A DNA stretch of 57,112 nucleotides from an uncultured Lachnospiraceae bacterium (GTDB lineage: Bacteria > Bacillota > Clostridia > Lachnospirales > Lachnospiraceae). The DNA is taken from assembly GCA_944384125.1 (NCBI GenBank), contig CALWSF010000022.1, positions 1 to 57,112 of the forward strand, read 5' to 3'. Of the stretch, positions 1-7,655 are shown in pieces; the first letter of the stretch is position 1, and each line of letters starts with the position of its first letter. The translations under genes were made by a program, and so were the position numbers. The notes beneath the pieces are model-generated. The model was not told where the DNA came from. It ran no database searches and saw only the letters and a program-made list of their open reading frames with translations.

Positions 1-1
1 T

Positions 2-70
2 AAATACCACCGTTTTCTGCACGAAGAAATCCAAAAATATGAAGGGAAAAAGGAGCAGAAGATGGCTTAG
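2..70 (+). CDS. C-terminal fragment of an unidentified protein
   Basis: An open frame runs in from the left edge and stops at TAG (68-70), giving 22 charged residues (KYHRFLHEEIQKYEGKK then EQKMA). It is lysine- and glutamate-rich, as expected for the tail of a cytoplasmic protein, but too short to assign. It could be chance, because only 69 bases are visible and no start or ribosome site can be judged. Confidence 0.35.
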   Translation, partial: KYHRFLHEEIQKYEGKKEQKMA

Positions 71-134
71 ACAGAAGCGTGGAATGAAAAATCAGGACAA
101 GGGGTAACTGCGCCCTAAAATAGGAAACATTGGA

Positions 135-203
135 AAGAGGAGACGTTCTTGTTTTAATTCAAGGCTTTAAAAAAGCCTGAATCTTACAGTAACGTCTCCT
201 CTT
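135..203. repeat. nested inverted repeat in intergenic DNA
   Basis: A perfect 13-bp inverted repeat (AAGAGGAGACGTT at 135-147, AACGTCTCCTCTT at 191-203) encloses a second hairpin (AGGCTT at 162-167, AAGCCT at 173-178). No T-run follows on either strand, so it is not a standard intrinsic terminator. It lies between the tail fragment and the convergent thioesterase gene. It could be a transcript-end structure or the remains of a small repeat element. Confidence 0.5.
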
Positions 204-273
204 GAAGTATCAGGGGTTAAAAATAGGATTTATCCGACAACCCCTTTTTTACGGAAATCAAAATATGGCAGCT

Positions 274-672
274 TCATGCCTTGACAAAGCCGCTTGTGGT
301 TATGTGGGCCACTGCATTGCCAAGTTCGTCTGTCACATCCGTTACGTAGAAGCAGGTGCTGCGGCCCTCCCTGACCATGCGGGCCTGGGCAATCAGTTTC
401 TTCCCTCTGGCTCCTGACAGATAGGTAATCTGGGATGTGAGGGAGACACGAAGCGACTGATTCCAGTTGGCAGCTACAGCAAAAGCGAAGTCCGCAAGTG
501 TAAAGATGGCTCCGCCCATTACCGCTCCGGCGGCATTCAGATGAAGAGGGGTAATCTCCATGCTGCAGCGGGCATATCCCTCTTTTATTTCTTCAATTAC
601 AGCTCCGTTTTCCGTGGCGAAACGGTCACCGGTAAAGCGGGCACGGACTTCCTCCAGCGTCGGGTAATCCAT
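274..672 (-). CDS. PaaI-family hotdog-fold thioesterase
   Basis: A protein of about 132 residues with the single hotdog domain of the PaaI/YbgC thioesterase group, which hydrolyses acyl-CoA thioesters in the cytoplasm. The central helix is recognisable (NAAGAVMGGAIFTLADFAFA) and is followed by the strands SLTSQITYLSGAR and VREGRSTCFYVTDV that are typical of PaaI. The start is placed at the second ATG (672): the first ATG (681) lies only about 2 bases after AAGGAG, whereas the second has proper spacing. It is a single gene transcribed away from the endolysin gene. The natural substrate cannot be told from sequence. Confidence 0.85.
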   Translation of the reverse strand: MDYPTLEEVRARFTGDRFATENGAVIEEIKEGYARCSMEITPLHLNAAGAVMGGAIFTLADFAFAVAANWNQSLRVSLTSQITYLSGARGKKLIAQARMVREGRSTCFYVTDVTDELGNAVAHITTSGFVKA

Positions 673-904
673 AATGAACATTCTCCTTTCATCGTTCGGG
701 TATCTTTGGTTCTATCTTATCACAGAATTATTTTTGCGCATAGATTTGTAAAGAAAATCGGGAAGGCAAGATCGCCGCAGATATTTTCTGTGTGGATAAG
801 CGGGGGGGCCTTAATTGCAGTCATTCAGACGGGAGGAGGGGTGTCCTCACCAGGTATGTCCTTCCGGAATATAATAGAGAGAATACAGTTTAAGGAGGAA
901 TAAT

Positions 905-1729
905 ATGGGAACCCTCAAAGGTCTTCTTCAGAGAGGAGAGGCGGAGGAAGGGTATGTGGAGAAAGCTTCAGATGCGTCTCTTGATTCAAAAACCGATAAC
1001 AAAGGAAACGGAAATTTTACAAAATATTCCCGTGATGTGAACAGCTGGGGGCTTAATGGCTGTCAGGGGCAGGCCTGGTGCTGTACATTTCAGTTCTGGC
1101 TTGAGGGAAAGGAGTATGGCGCTGAGGAAGCGCTGAAACACTGGAATATGACAAGAAGCTCATATGCGGGATACAACTGCTTTGCCACCTATGCCGCGTT
1201 TAAAAAGGCGGGGAAGGTGGGAATGACTCCCGAGCCGGGAGCCGTTGTCATATTTAACTTTTCCCATGCAGGAAGGGTGCTGCGGGTTTATTCCGAAAAC
1301 GGACAGAAGTGGTGGGACTGCCTGGAGGGCAATACTTCCGCAAATCTGTCTGATCGAAACGGCGGACAGGTAAAGATAAAGAAACGTCCCTGGAGAGATA
1401 CAAGTGTAAAGGGATTCTGTTATGTGGATTATGCGGTGTCTGAACCTGCCGGCTGGGTAAAGGATGAGAAAGGGTACTGGTATCGTCTGGATGACGGCAC
1501 CTATCCTGTCAATAAATGGATGCTGATTGATCATTACTGGTATCTGTTTGGAAAAGATGGGTATATGAAAACAGGATGGGTAAAATGGAACGGAAATTCA
1601 GTTGTGGAACCGGAAGAACCCGGACACTGGTATTTCCTGGACAATACAGAAAACGGGCCGTTAAAAGGCGCATGCTGGCATGAAGTGCCGGGAAGCTTCG
1701 GGGGCCTGGAGCCCTGGTACGTGGAGTAA
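905..1729 (+). CDS. phage-type CHAP-like endolysin with cell-wall-binding repeats
   Basis: A 274-residue protein without a signal peptide. The N-terminal half resembles CHAP/NlpC-like phage amidases. A Cys sits in GQAWCCTFQFW (about residues 54-64), a His in FNFSHAGRV (about 117-125), and CLEGNTS follows, the usual three-part active-site signature. From about residue 183 there are aromatic repeats (GWVKDEKGYWYRLDDG, HYWYLFGKDGYMKTGW) of the choline-binding/cell-wall-binding type. A strong AAGGAGGA lies 5-6 bases before the ATG, with TATAAT at 870-875. Lacking a signal peptide, it would need a holin or lysis for export, yet no phage genes are nearby. It may be a prophage relic or a domesticated lysin. 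It ends at a bidirectional terminator. Confidence 0.75.
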   Translation: MGTLKGLLQRGEAEEGYVEKASDASLDSKTDNKGNGNFTKYSRDVNSWGLNGCQGQAWCCTFQFWLEGKEYGAEEALKHWNMTRSSYAGYNCFATYAAFKKAGKVGMTPEPGAVVIFNFSHAGRVLRVYSENGQKWWDCLEGNTSANLSDRNGGQVKIKKRPWRDTSVKGFCYVDYAVSEPAGWVKDEKGYWYRLDDGTYPVNKWMLIDHYWYLFGKDGYMKTGWVKWNGNSVVEPEEPGHWYFLDNTENGPLKGACWHEVPGSFGGLEPWYVE

Positions 1730-1796
1730 AAGAAATACGTCGTCTTTCAGATAATATCTGGACGAAAAGCAGATAAGGAAATAAACTGAATCAGAA

Positions 1797-1855
1797 AAAT
1801 AACCGGCAGGACGATGGGGATCTGAAAATCTCTGTCGTTTCTGCCGGTTATTTTA
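1797..1855. terminator. bidirectional intrinsic terminator
   Basis: AAATAACCGGCAG (1797-1809) pairs perfectly with CTGCCGGTTATTT (1841-1853), with further pairing inside and T/A-rich flanks on both sides. It separates the convergent endolysin and DUF4340 genes and can serve both. Confidence 0.85.
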
Positions 1856-1868
1856 ATACTAATTATAT

Positions 1869-3299
1869 TTACAGAATAATAGCATTCAGTGCTTCTATCA
1901 GTTCAACAACATCGGAGCGGGGGACAAGGGAGCATATTTTTCCGTCAATTGCCGCAAGACAGTGTTCGCCGTCATACCGGTAAAAATCCAGCTGAACCTG
2001 GGGAAAAGCCTTATTGTTCAGATATACGGTAAGGCTGAGTTCCTCTTTCTGGTCAGGAGTCTCCTCAGTGAAGCTGTCTGCACGGATATTTTCCAGGGCG
2101 GATTTAAGTGCTGAAACCTCCAGTTCCTCTTCATTGTAGTAAAAAATCTTACTGTCGCCTTTTCCCTCTGATGTGATGCTGTACACGGCGCCATCCAGAG
2201 AGGCGCCCATGCCGGTTACATCTTCAAAGTCCGCTGTAAAAACTTCGCGGTGTCTCAGATCGTCATATCCGGATGCCATCAGAGTGCGGTAAGTATCAGC
2301 CGTTATATTGTAGACAATTTTTGAATCGCCTGCCCGGATATAGGCAGTAATGTCTTCTTCATCTGTGTTAGTCTCATCAGTCTCTTCTTTGTCTGTATTG
2401 TCGGCTGTTTCATCAGCTTCACGCTCTTCGGGATCACGGCTTATACTGAGTGAGAAGGTCTGTACGTTTTCTTCAGACTCTCCTTCCGGAGTGTACTGGA
2501 TTTCAACTGTCAGTTCCGGATCATCAAGCCCGTAAGCGGACAGCTCATCATCCTGAACATCATAAGCTGCATAGTCAGTCAGAAAAAGGCCTGAAACCGT
2601 GTTCAGATAGCTTTCCACGCGGGAGGTATCCAGAGGAAGCAGTTCCTCCCCCTCCTGTTTGAAGTAAATATCTTCGCTGCAGCAGGTGAAGGTACTGTCT
2701 TTTGTGTATTCCCTGTAAACTATCTGGTAAGATTCGGAACCGCTGAAAGTAATGGAAGAGGTATTGTCAAATTCGGGAACCTCATCATTATCTATCATAT
2801 CACTTAAAGGCACATCAAAAGAATCCAGCGGGTCATTATTTACGAGATATACATTGCCGTCTCCGATGGAAACATATCGCTGTGAATCCATGGGGCTGAA
2901 ATCCCCCAGCGTAACCTTATAGTCGTTTTCGCCATCAGAAAAATTGATGGTGCACAGGGGACTGTCAAGCCCATACTGCCCGTAATCTGTTACATTTTCA
3001 ATGATGAACGCCGCACTGAATTCCCGGAAGTGTTCAAGAAGAGAATTTATTTTGTCTTCATCAACAGGAAAGGTTTCATCGTCATCATAGAGCCATATTT
3101 CGTCCTTGTGAAAAGCGAGAGATTCTCCATCGCAGGTCCAGGAGAGAGAATTAACAGATTCTGTGTCTACATTCATGATAACTTCTCCGCTGTTTTTAAT
3201 ATCTTCCTGTTTTTCATCGTATTTAATGACAGCGAATGCCGAAATGCAGACGACTGCCAGAATTCCGGACATTACATAAAGCCGTTTAGCACGCTTCAC
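1869..3299 (-). CDS. DUF4340 protein, accessory to a GldG-type ABC system
   Basis: A 476-residue protein with an N-terminal membrane anchor (about residues 7-25, LYVMSGILAVVCISAFAVI) and a large extracytoplasmic part rich in acidic residues. The pattern (WTCDGESLAFHKDEIWLY, GLDSPLCTINF, YVSIGDGNVYLV) fits DUF4340, a family encoded beside GldG-like proteins in ABC-transporter loci of unknown substrate. The start is GTG at 3299, 7 bases after AAGGAGG, and overlaps the 3' end of the GldG frame by 14 bases, so the two are translationally coupled. A Glu/Asp/Thr-rich stretch near residues 290-315 looks like a flexible insertion. It is the last gene of the minus-strand ABC operon. Confidence 0.8.
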   Translation of the reverse strand: MKRAKRLYVMSGILAVVCISAFAVIKYDEKQEDIKNSGEVIMNVDTESVNSLSWTCDGESLAFHKDEIWLYDDDETFPVDEDKINSLLEHFREFSAAFIIENVTDYGQYGLDSPLCTINFSDGENDYKVTLGDFSPMDSQRYVSIGDGNVYLVNNDPLDSFDVPLSDMIDNDEVPEFDNTSSITFSGSESYQIVYREYTKDSTFTCCSEDIYFKQEGEELLPLDTSRVESYLNTVSGLFLTDYAAYDVQDDELSAYGLDDPELTVEIQYTPEGESEENVQTFSLSISRDPEEREADETADNTDKEETDETNTDEEDITAYIRAGDSKIVYNITADTYRTLMASGYDDLRHREVFTADFEDVTGMGASLDGAVYSITSEGKGDSKIFYYNEEELEVSALKSALENIRADSFTEETPDQKEELSLTVYLNNKAFPQVQLDFYRYDGEHCLAAIDGKICSLVPRSDVVELIEALNAIIL

Positions 3300-4590
3300 T
3301 TTGTTTCCTCCTTCTCTTTAAAATAATACAGGTTCCAATGCCGAGATAGGCCAGAGGGAATATACCAATCATCAGGGCTTTCAGCAGTGAGGCTACGGAA
3401 TCGCTGATGGACAGGTAATTATAATTCAGAGATTTGCTCCGGATTGCCATCGCTTCATTTTCTCCAATAAGAGAGGAGAGTGCATTCATTGCCAGATCTG
3501 AGTTGGAACCGGAGGACAGCGCATTGTACATGTCATCCAGAAAAGCTGCAGAGGAGAACCAGACAATCTGTCCTTCATTGGCACAGTCAATGGAGACTGC
3601 CACGGCAAATGGTCCGTCTATATCGCCTTCTTCTTTTTCATATGTGGACAGCGAATATCCTGAAATTTTGCTGAAGGAAGCCGGGGATGTAGTCAGAAGT
3701 TCTGTGACAGCTCTGCCCGCCTTTTCTTCGTTTACGATAAGGCCCTGTGATATGGGCATATTGGGGTAGTAATGTTCTTCAATGAGAGAGCTGGTAATTT
3801 CATGCTCGTTCATCTCAGGAAGCAGAACATGGGGCTGCAGTGTATAGCGTTCCCGGTCTCCCTCCACAACAATACCTTCACACGTTTCAATTCCGTATTC
3901 AGCCAGAATTCCGGACAGATTTTCCAGGTTTTCATCCTGTGTGGGTCCCGCAATAACAAGCAGTTTTCCACCGTTTTCAGCATACTCGGACAGCATCTGT
4001 GCTTCTTCGGAGGAAAGATCAGATGCAGGTTCATAAATGAGAACAGCGTCGGCATCTTCCGGGACAGCGTCAACAGTAAGAAGGGAGAGTGTATTTGTTT
4101 CAATATTTTCCTTCTCAATCTGTTCTGAAAAGTTTGCGGGTAATTCCTGTTCGCCATGACCTTCCAGAATGTACAGCTGAGGCAGATCCTCGGTTACTAC
4201 ATAATCAATGGCGGAGGTAATGGCGCCTTCCCCGTCAAAGGAGGTGTTGTACGAATAGGAGTAGATGTCCGCTTCCTGGATATAAATATCGTCATACCCG
4301 ATAAAACGGCTCCGATCCCCGCATTCCACAACCAGGCTGTTGTTCTGAACTGCTTCGTCCGTATACTGCTCGGCAAAAGCCGGATAGACATCAGGGTTCT
4401 TTTTGACAACGGTAATATGGTCAGAGAGACTTTCATACTTGCTTAAAAGGGTTTCGATAATATTATCCTCTTTTCCCGACTGGACGATCCAGTATATGGT
4501 AACATCGTCTTTAAGGGAGTTGACTACTACCTTTGTATTGCTTGTAATGGAGTAGAGCTTGGCGGAGCTGATGTCATATTTTTTTTGAAG
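3286..4590 (-). pseudogene. GldG-family ABC auxiliary protein, 5'-truncated
   Basis: The frame matches the GldG/IFT52-like auxiliary subunits of gliding-type ABC exporters (DISSAKLYSITSNTKVVV, then VTIYWIVQSGKED, LYILEGHGEQELP, LLVIAGPTQDENLE) and ends in one membrane helix followed by KRRRKQ. The family normally begins with about 50 residues carrying a membrane helix, missing here. The readable frame starts right after a TGA (4591-4593), inside the end of the ABC ATPase gene, with no ATG, GTG or TTG until the GTG at 4329. An 8-A tract (minus strand, 4579-4586) lies at the junction. A transcript with seven As would fuse the ATPase in frame to this protein. A 347-residue product from the GTG at 4329 is possible but would lack the start of the domain. 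Confidence 0.7.
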
Positions 4591-5473
4591 TCAGTTCCAG
4601 AAGTGCATGCCCCTGTTTTGCAAAATCAAAAAACAACCGGCGGGAAACAGGGTGTATATTGTCACTGCTGACTTTTATGCGGGCGGAGACGGCATTGTTT
4701 TCTTTTTCTTCCAGTGCGATATCTGTAATGCTGTCTATGCCGGAGAGAACAGCTCTGACTTCACCTGCACCGGCTTCGGCGGTAAAAAATATTTCGCCGG
4801 ATGAAAGAAGTTTCTGTTCCAGTTTATCGGGCTCATCAAAGGCTGCCAGCGTTCCATGTGAAATGATAAGTATTTTTTCGCAGATCGCCTGAACCTCTGA
4901 AAGAATGTGGGAGCTTAAAATTACCGTGTGTTCTTCGCCAAGCTGGCGGATCAGGTCCCGGATTTCGATGATCTGGATGGGATCCAGGCCTACTGTGGGC
5001 TCATCCAGAATAATAACCTTTGGATTTCCCAGAAGTGCCTGTGCAATCCCTACACGTTGTCTGTAGCCTTTGGAAAGCGCAGAAATCCTCCGGTTTGCCA
5101 CATCCTGAATCCGGACTTTTTCCATTACCTCGTTTATCTGTTTTTTTAACTCTGCTTTTCGCAGCCCCTTGGCTTCCCCCACAAAACGCAGGTATTCCTC
5201 CGGGGATTCATTTACGTAGAGAGGCGGCTGTTCAGGCAGATAACCGATTAAGCGTTTCGCCTGGCCCGCATCCTCAAAAATGTCGAAACCGTCTATTTCG
5301 ACGCGGCCGGATGTGGCGGACAGACAGCCGGTCATAATATTCATGGTTGTTGTTTTTCCGGCCCCATTGGGCCCCAGAAAACCGTAGACATGACCGTCTT
5401 CAATGTCAAAAGACAGATCGTTGACCGCCAGAAAATCTCCGTAATATTTGGTAAGGTGAGAAACTCTGATCAT
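4574..5473 (-). CDS. ABC transporter ATP-binding protein, C-terminus truncated
   Basis: A 299-residue ABC ATPase of the ABC-2 (NatA/CcmA) type. Visible are Walker A GPNGAGKTTT (about 34-43), the signature LSKGYRQRVGIAQALLG (about 134-150), Walker B VIILDEPTVGLDP and the H-loop ILSSHIL. The last residues (LLELTSKKI then stop) break off where relatives continue with a short SLEDIF-like tail, and the reading runs straight into GldG sequence in another frame. The expected ABC-2 permease gene between ATPase and GldG is absent. A promoter with response-regulator-like direct repeats lies at 5532-5563, and the two-component genes are immediately upstream. Confidence 0.9.
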   Translation of the reverse strand: MIRVSHLTKYYGDFLAVNDLSFDIEDGHVYGFLGPNGAGKTTTMNIMTGCLSATSGRVEIDGFDIFEDAGQAKRLIGYLPEQPPLYVNESPEEYLRFVGEAKGLRKAELKKQINEVMEKVRIQDVANRRISALSKGYRQRVGIAQALLGNPKVIILDEPTVGLDPIQIIEIRDLIRQLGEEHTVILSSHILSEVQAICEKILIISHGTLAAFDEPDKLEQKLLSSGEIFFTAEAGAGEVRAVLSGIDSITDIALEEKENNAVSARIKVSSDNIHPVSRRLFFDFAKQGHALLELTSKKI

Positions 5474-5531
5474 GCAGATACCTCCTGTTGATGTGGCTGC
5501 TTTAACAGCAGCCGCTGTTCATATGCTGCCC

Positions 5532-5563
5532 AGTATAAGCTTTCAGCCTAAACTGACACTAAA
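5532..5563 (-). promoter_or_regulatory. ABC-operon promoter with 11-bp-period direct repeats
   Basis: On the minus strand TTTAG (5559-5563) and TTTAG (5548-5552) are 11 bases apart. After a further 10 bases comes the -10-like TATACT (5532-5537). The same layout precedes the response regulator gene (7539-7570). Paired repeats one helical turn apart, near the -35 position, are typical of OmpR-family binding sites, so regulation by the neighbouring regulator is inferred. Confidence 0.6.
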
Positions 5564-5611
5564 GACAGAATTGTAAAGCAGGATGGGAGAGGGATTTTGC
5601 AGAGTTAAATT

Positions 5612-6838
5612 TTATTTAAGCTCTGCCCTGAAACCGATTATTCCGTCTTTTTTGTACACACTGATGCAGCCGCGATGTTTTTTTACAATTGACTGGGCGA
5701 TAGACAGGCCTATTCCGAAGCTTCCGGAAAAGGTTCTGGCTTTGTCAGCACGGTAAAAGCGATCAAACAATCTGCCCAGTTCCAGATTATTTACGTCCGC
5801 ATATGTGTTTTCAATCACGATTACAGGGTTGTGACGCTGGCTGGCGCTTATCCGGATATTTCCGTCCGGATCACAATATTTTACTGCATTGTCCAGAAGG
5901 ATATACATAAGCTGTCGGATCAGTGTTTCATCGCCCCGGTAAATTATGCCGGGGGCAACAGAGGAAGAAATTATTTTGTTTCGCTCCGCCGCTGCCGGAA
6001 GAAATTCTGAGATGATATCCGAGAGGGCATCACTGAGGCTGAAAGAGGACAGAGCAATGTGTGAGTTCCCTTCGTCCATCCGGGACAGCGTGACCATCTG
6101 ATTGATAAGAAGTCCCATCCTTTCTCCCTCACTTCGTATATCATCCAGCCATTCGCTTTTTCCCAGCTCTGATTCGACAATATCCAGATTCGAGAGAATC
6201 AGAGTAAGAGGAGTTTTAAGTTCATGATTGGCATCTGTGATAAACTGTTTCTGCTTTTCGTACGTTTCCGCTATGGGGCGCACAGCATATTTTGAGAGGA
6301 AGACTGTCAGCATCAGAATCAGTCCGGCGCTGCCGATCAGGATCAGAAATGCCGTTGTGATGAGCTGATTCATAAAAGCTTTGTGCAGGCTGCCGTTGAC
6401 AAATACAATGGTTTTTCCGTCTGTATTTTCAGTTGTTTTATACCGGTAGCCGGATATCCATCCGCGCTCATTGTTTTCTTTCAGCGCCTGCTTTACACAG
6501 TTTTCCACATCTTCTTTTGCAATGGATGCCATATAGTCCGTGTTTATACCGGAAATCTGATTTTTTTTATCCAGCCATACGGTAAAGAAGCGGATACTGA
6601 ACTGTGTTTCCTCCGTAATTACATCGGAGGAGGGAAAGAACTGCGAGGAGGAGTGCTCGGATGCATCAATGTCGGGGAGAGAGCCGCCATTCATTGAAAT
6701 GGTATCTGTCAGAGAATCCATTGAGCGGTTCAGCTGTATTTTACTGAAGATCAGCAGCAGGAGAAATATGCCTGAAAAGACCAGAAAGACAGAAGCTGCG
6801 CTGATCATGACAAATTTTTTCCGGATACTGGTAATCAT
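5612..6838 (-). CDS. sensor histidine kinase
   Basis: A 408-residue membrane kinase. A TM helix near residues 11-31 and a second near 160-185 enclose an extracytoplasmic sensor region of about 130 residues. Then come the H-box FITDANHELKTPLTL (His near 215), the N-box LMYILLDNAVKYCD, the F-box LFDRFYRADKARTF and the G-box GSFGIGLSIAQSIV, so the transmitter is complete. The longer upstream frame is not used: ATG at 6838 overlaps the regulator's stop in ATGA, showing translational coupling. With its partner it probably controls the adjacent ABC-GldG-DUF4340 genes; the signal is unknown. Confidence 0.92.
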   Translation of the reverse strand: MITSIRKKFVMISAASVFLVFSGIFLLLLIFSKIQLNRSMDSLTDTISMNGGSLPDIDASEHSSSQFFPSSDVITEETQFSIRFFTVWLDKKNQISGINTDYMASIAKEDVENCVKQALKENNERGWISGYRYKTTENTDGKTIVFVNGSLHKAFMNQLITTAFLILIGSAGLILMLTVFLSKYAVRPIAETYEKQKQFITDANHELKTPLTLILSNLDIVESELGKSEWLDDIRSEGERMGLLINQMVTLSRMDEGNSHIALSSFSLSDALSDIISEFLPAAAERNKIISSSVAPGIIYRGDETLIRQLMYILLDNAVKYCDPDGNIRISASQRHNPVIVIENTYADVNNLELGRLFDRFYRADKARTFSGSFGIGLSIAQSIVKKHRGCISVYKKDGIIGFRAELK

Positions 6839-7509
6839 GATACACCTTCCAATACATAACCGGTATTGCGTATAAAGTGGATTTCCAGGGGGGCATGGAT
6901 AAGATTGATTTTTTTCCGAAGATTGGAAATATGAACCCACACAACACTTGTATCTACATTTGTGTCCCAGCCCCACAGGTGTGTGATGAAACGATCCGTG
7001 GAAATAATCGTACCGGGAGCCTGCATCATCATTTCAAGAATCTGAAATTCTTTTCCGCTCAGAGCCTGTATTTTATCCCCAAAACTCAGCTGATAGGTGG
7101 CTCTGTTCAGAATGACAGATCCCACTGTGAGCAGATCCGGCAGGTATGTGTCTTTTCTCCTCAGCATGGCTCTCACACGGGCCAGGAGTTCAGCGGTGGA
7201 AAAAGGCTTGGGCAGATAGTCGTCAGCGCCGGCGTCCAGTCCCTCCACTCTCTGGGATATCTCTGTCCGCGCTGTCAGAAAGAGAGCCGGTGTTGTGACA
7301 CCGGACTGCCGCAGGGTCTGCAGTACTTTTATTCCGTCCATTCCGGGCATCATGATATCCAGTACGAGTCCGTCATATTCCACCGACTGACCGTATAAAA
7401 GTGCATCCTCGCCGGTGGAAACCCTGTCGGCACTGAATTTATTTGTCTCAAATATGTGGATCAGCGATTTGAGCAGTTTCGGATCATCTTCGGCAATAAG
7501 AATTCTCAT
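6835..7509 (-). CDS. OmpR-family response regulator
   Basis: A 224-residue two-domain regulator. The receiver domain shows EDD at 7-9, the phosphorylation site Asp51 in LVLDIMMPGMDG, FLTART and KPF. The C-terminal winged helix contains LSGKEFQILEMMMQAPG and DTSVVWVHISNLRKKI. The start is ATG at 7509, preceded by CGGAGGTAATTAC; a longer upstream frame has no ribosome site. Its own promoter region carries two TTTAG repeats 11 bases apart, matched in front of the ABC ATPase, so autoregulation and control of the ABC genes are likely. Confidence 0.93.
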   Translation of the reverse strand: MRILIAEDDPKLLKSLIHIFETNKFSADRVSTGEDALLYGQSVEYDGLVLDIMMPGMDGIKVLQTLRQSGVTTPALFLTARTEISQRVEGLDAGADDYLPKPFSTAELLARVRAMLRRKDTYLPDLLTVGSVILNRATYQLSFGDKIQALSGKEFQILEMMMQAPGTIISTDRFITHLWGWDTNVDTSVVWVHISNLRKKINLIHAPLEIHFIRNTGYVLEGVS

Positions 7510-7538
7510 GTAATTACCTCCGTACTTGACTGAAAGAT

Positions 7539-7570
7539 AAAATAGCATACCGGACTAAAGGCAGCCTAAA
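7539..7570 (-). promoter_or_regulatory. regulator promoter with 11-bp-period direct repeats
   Basis: On the minus strand TTTAG (7566-7570) and TTTAG (7555-7559) are 11 bases apart, followed after 10 bases by TATTTT (7539-7544) as -10. The geometry is identical to the ABC-operon promoter, which suggests a shared binding site for the encoded OmpR-type regulator. Confidence 0.6.
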
Positions 7571-7655
7571 GGACTGCCGTCTGAATCTTGCGTGTATCCT
7601 GGTGTGGGATTACATGATAACATGTATTTATGTGGAAAATGTGAAAAGCAGCCGG

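Noticed and set aside
541-903. 120-codon plus-strand frame upstream of the endolysin
   Set aside because: It overlaps the thioesterase gene in antisense, lacks a ribosome site and has no recognisable domain.
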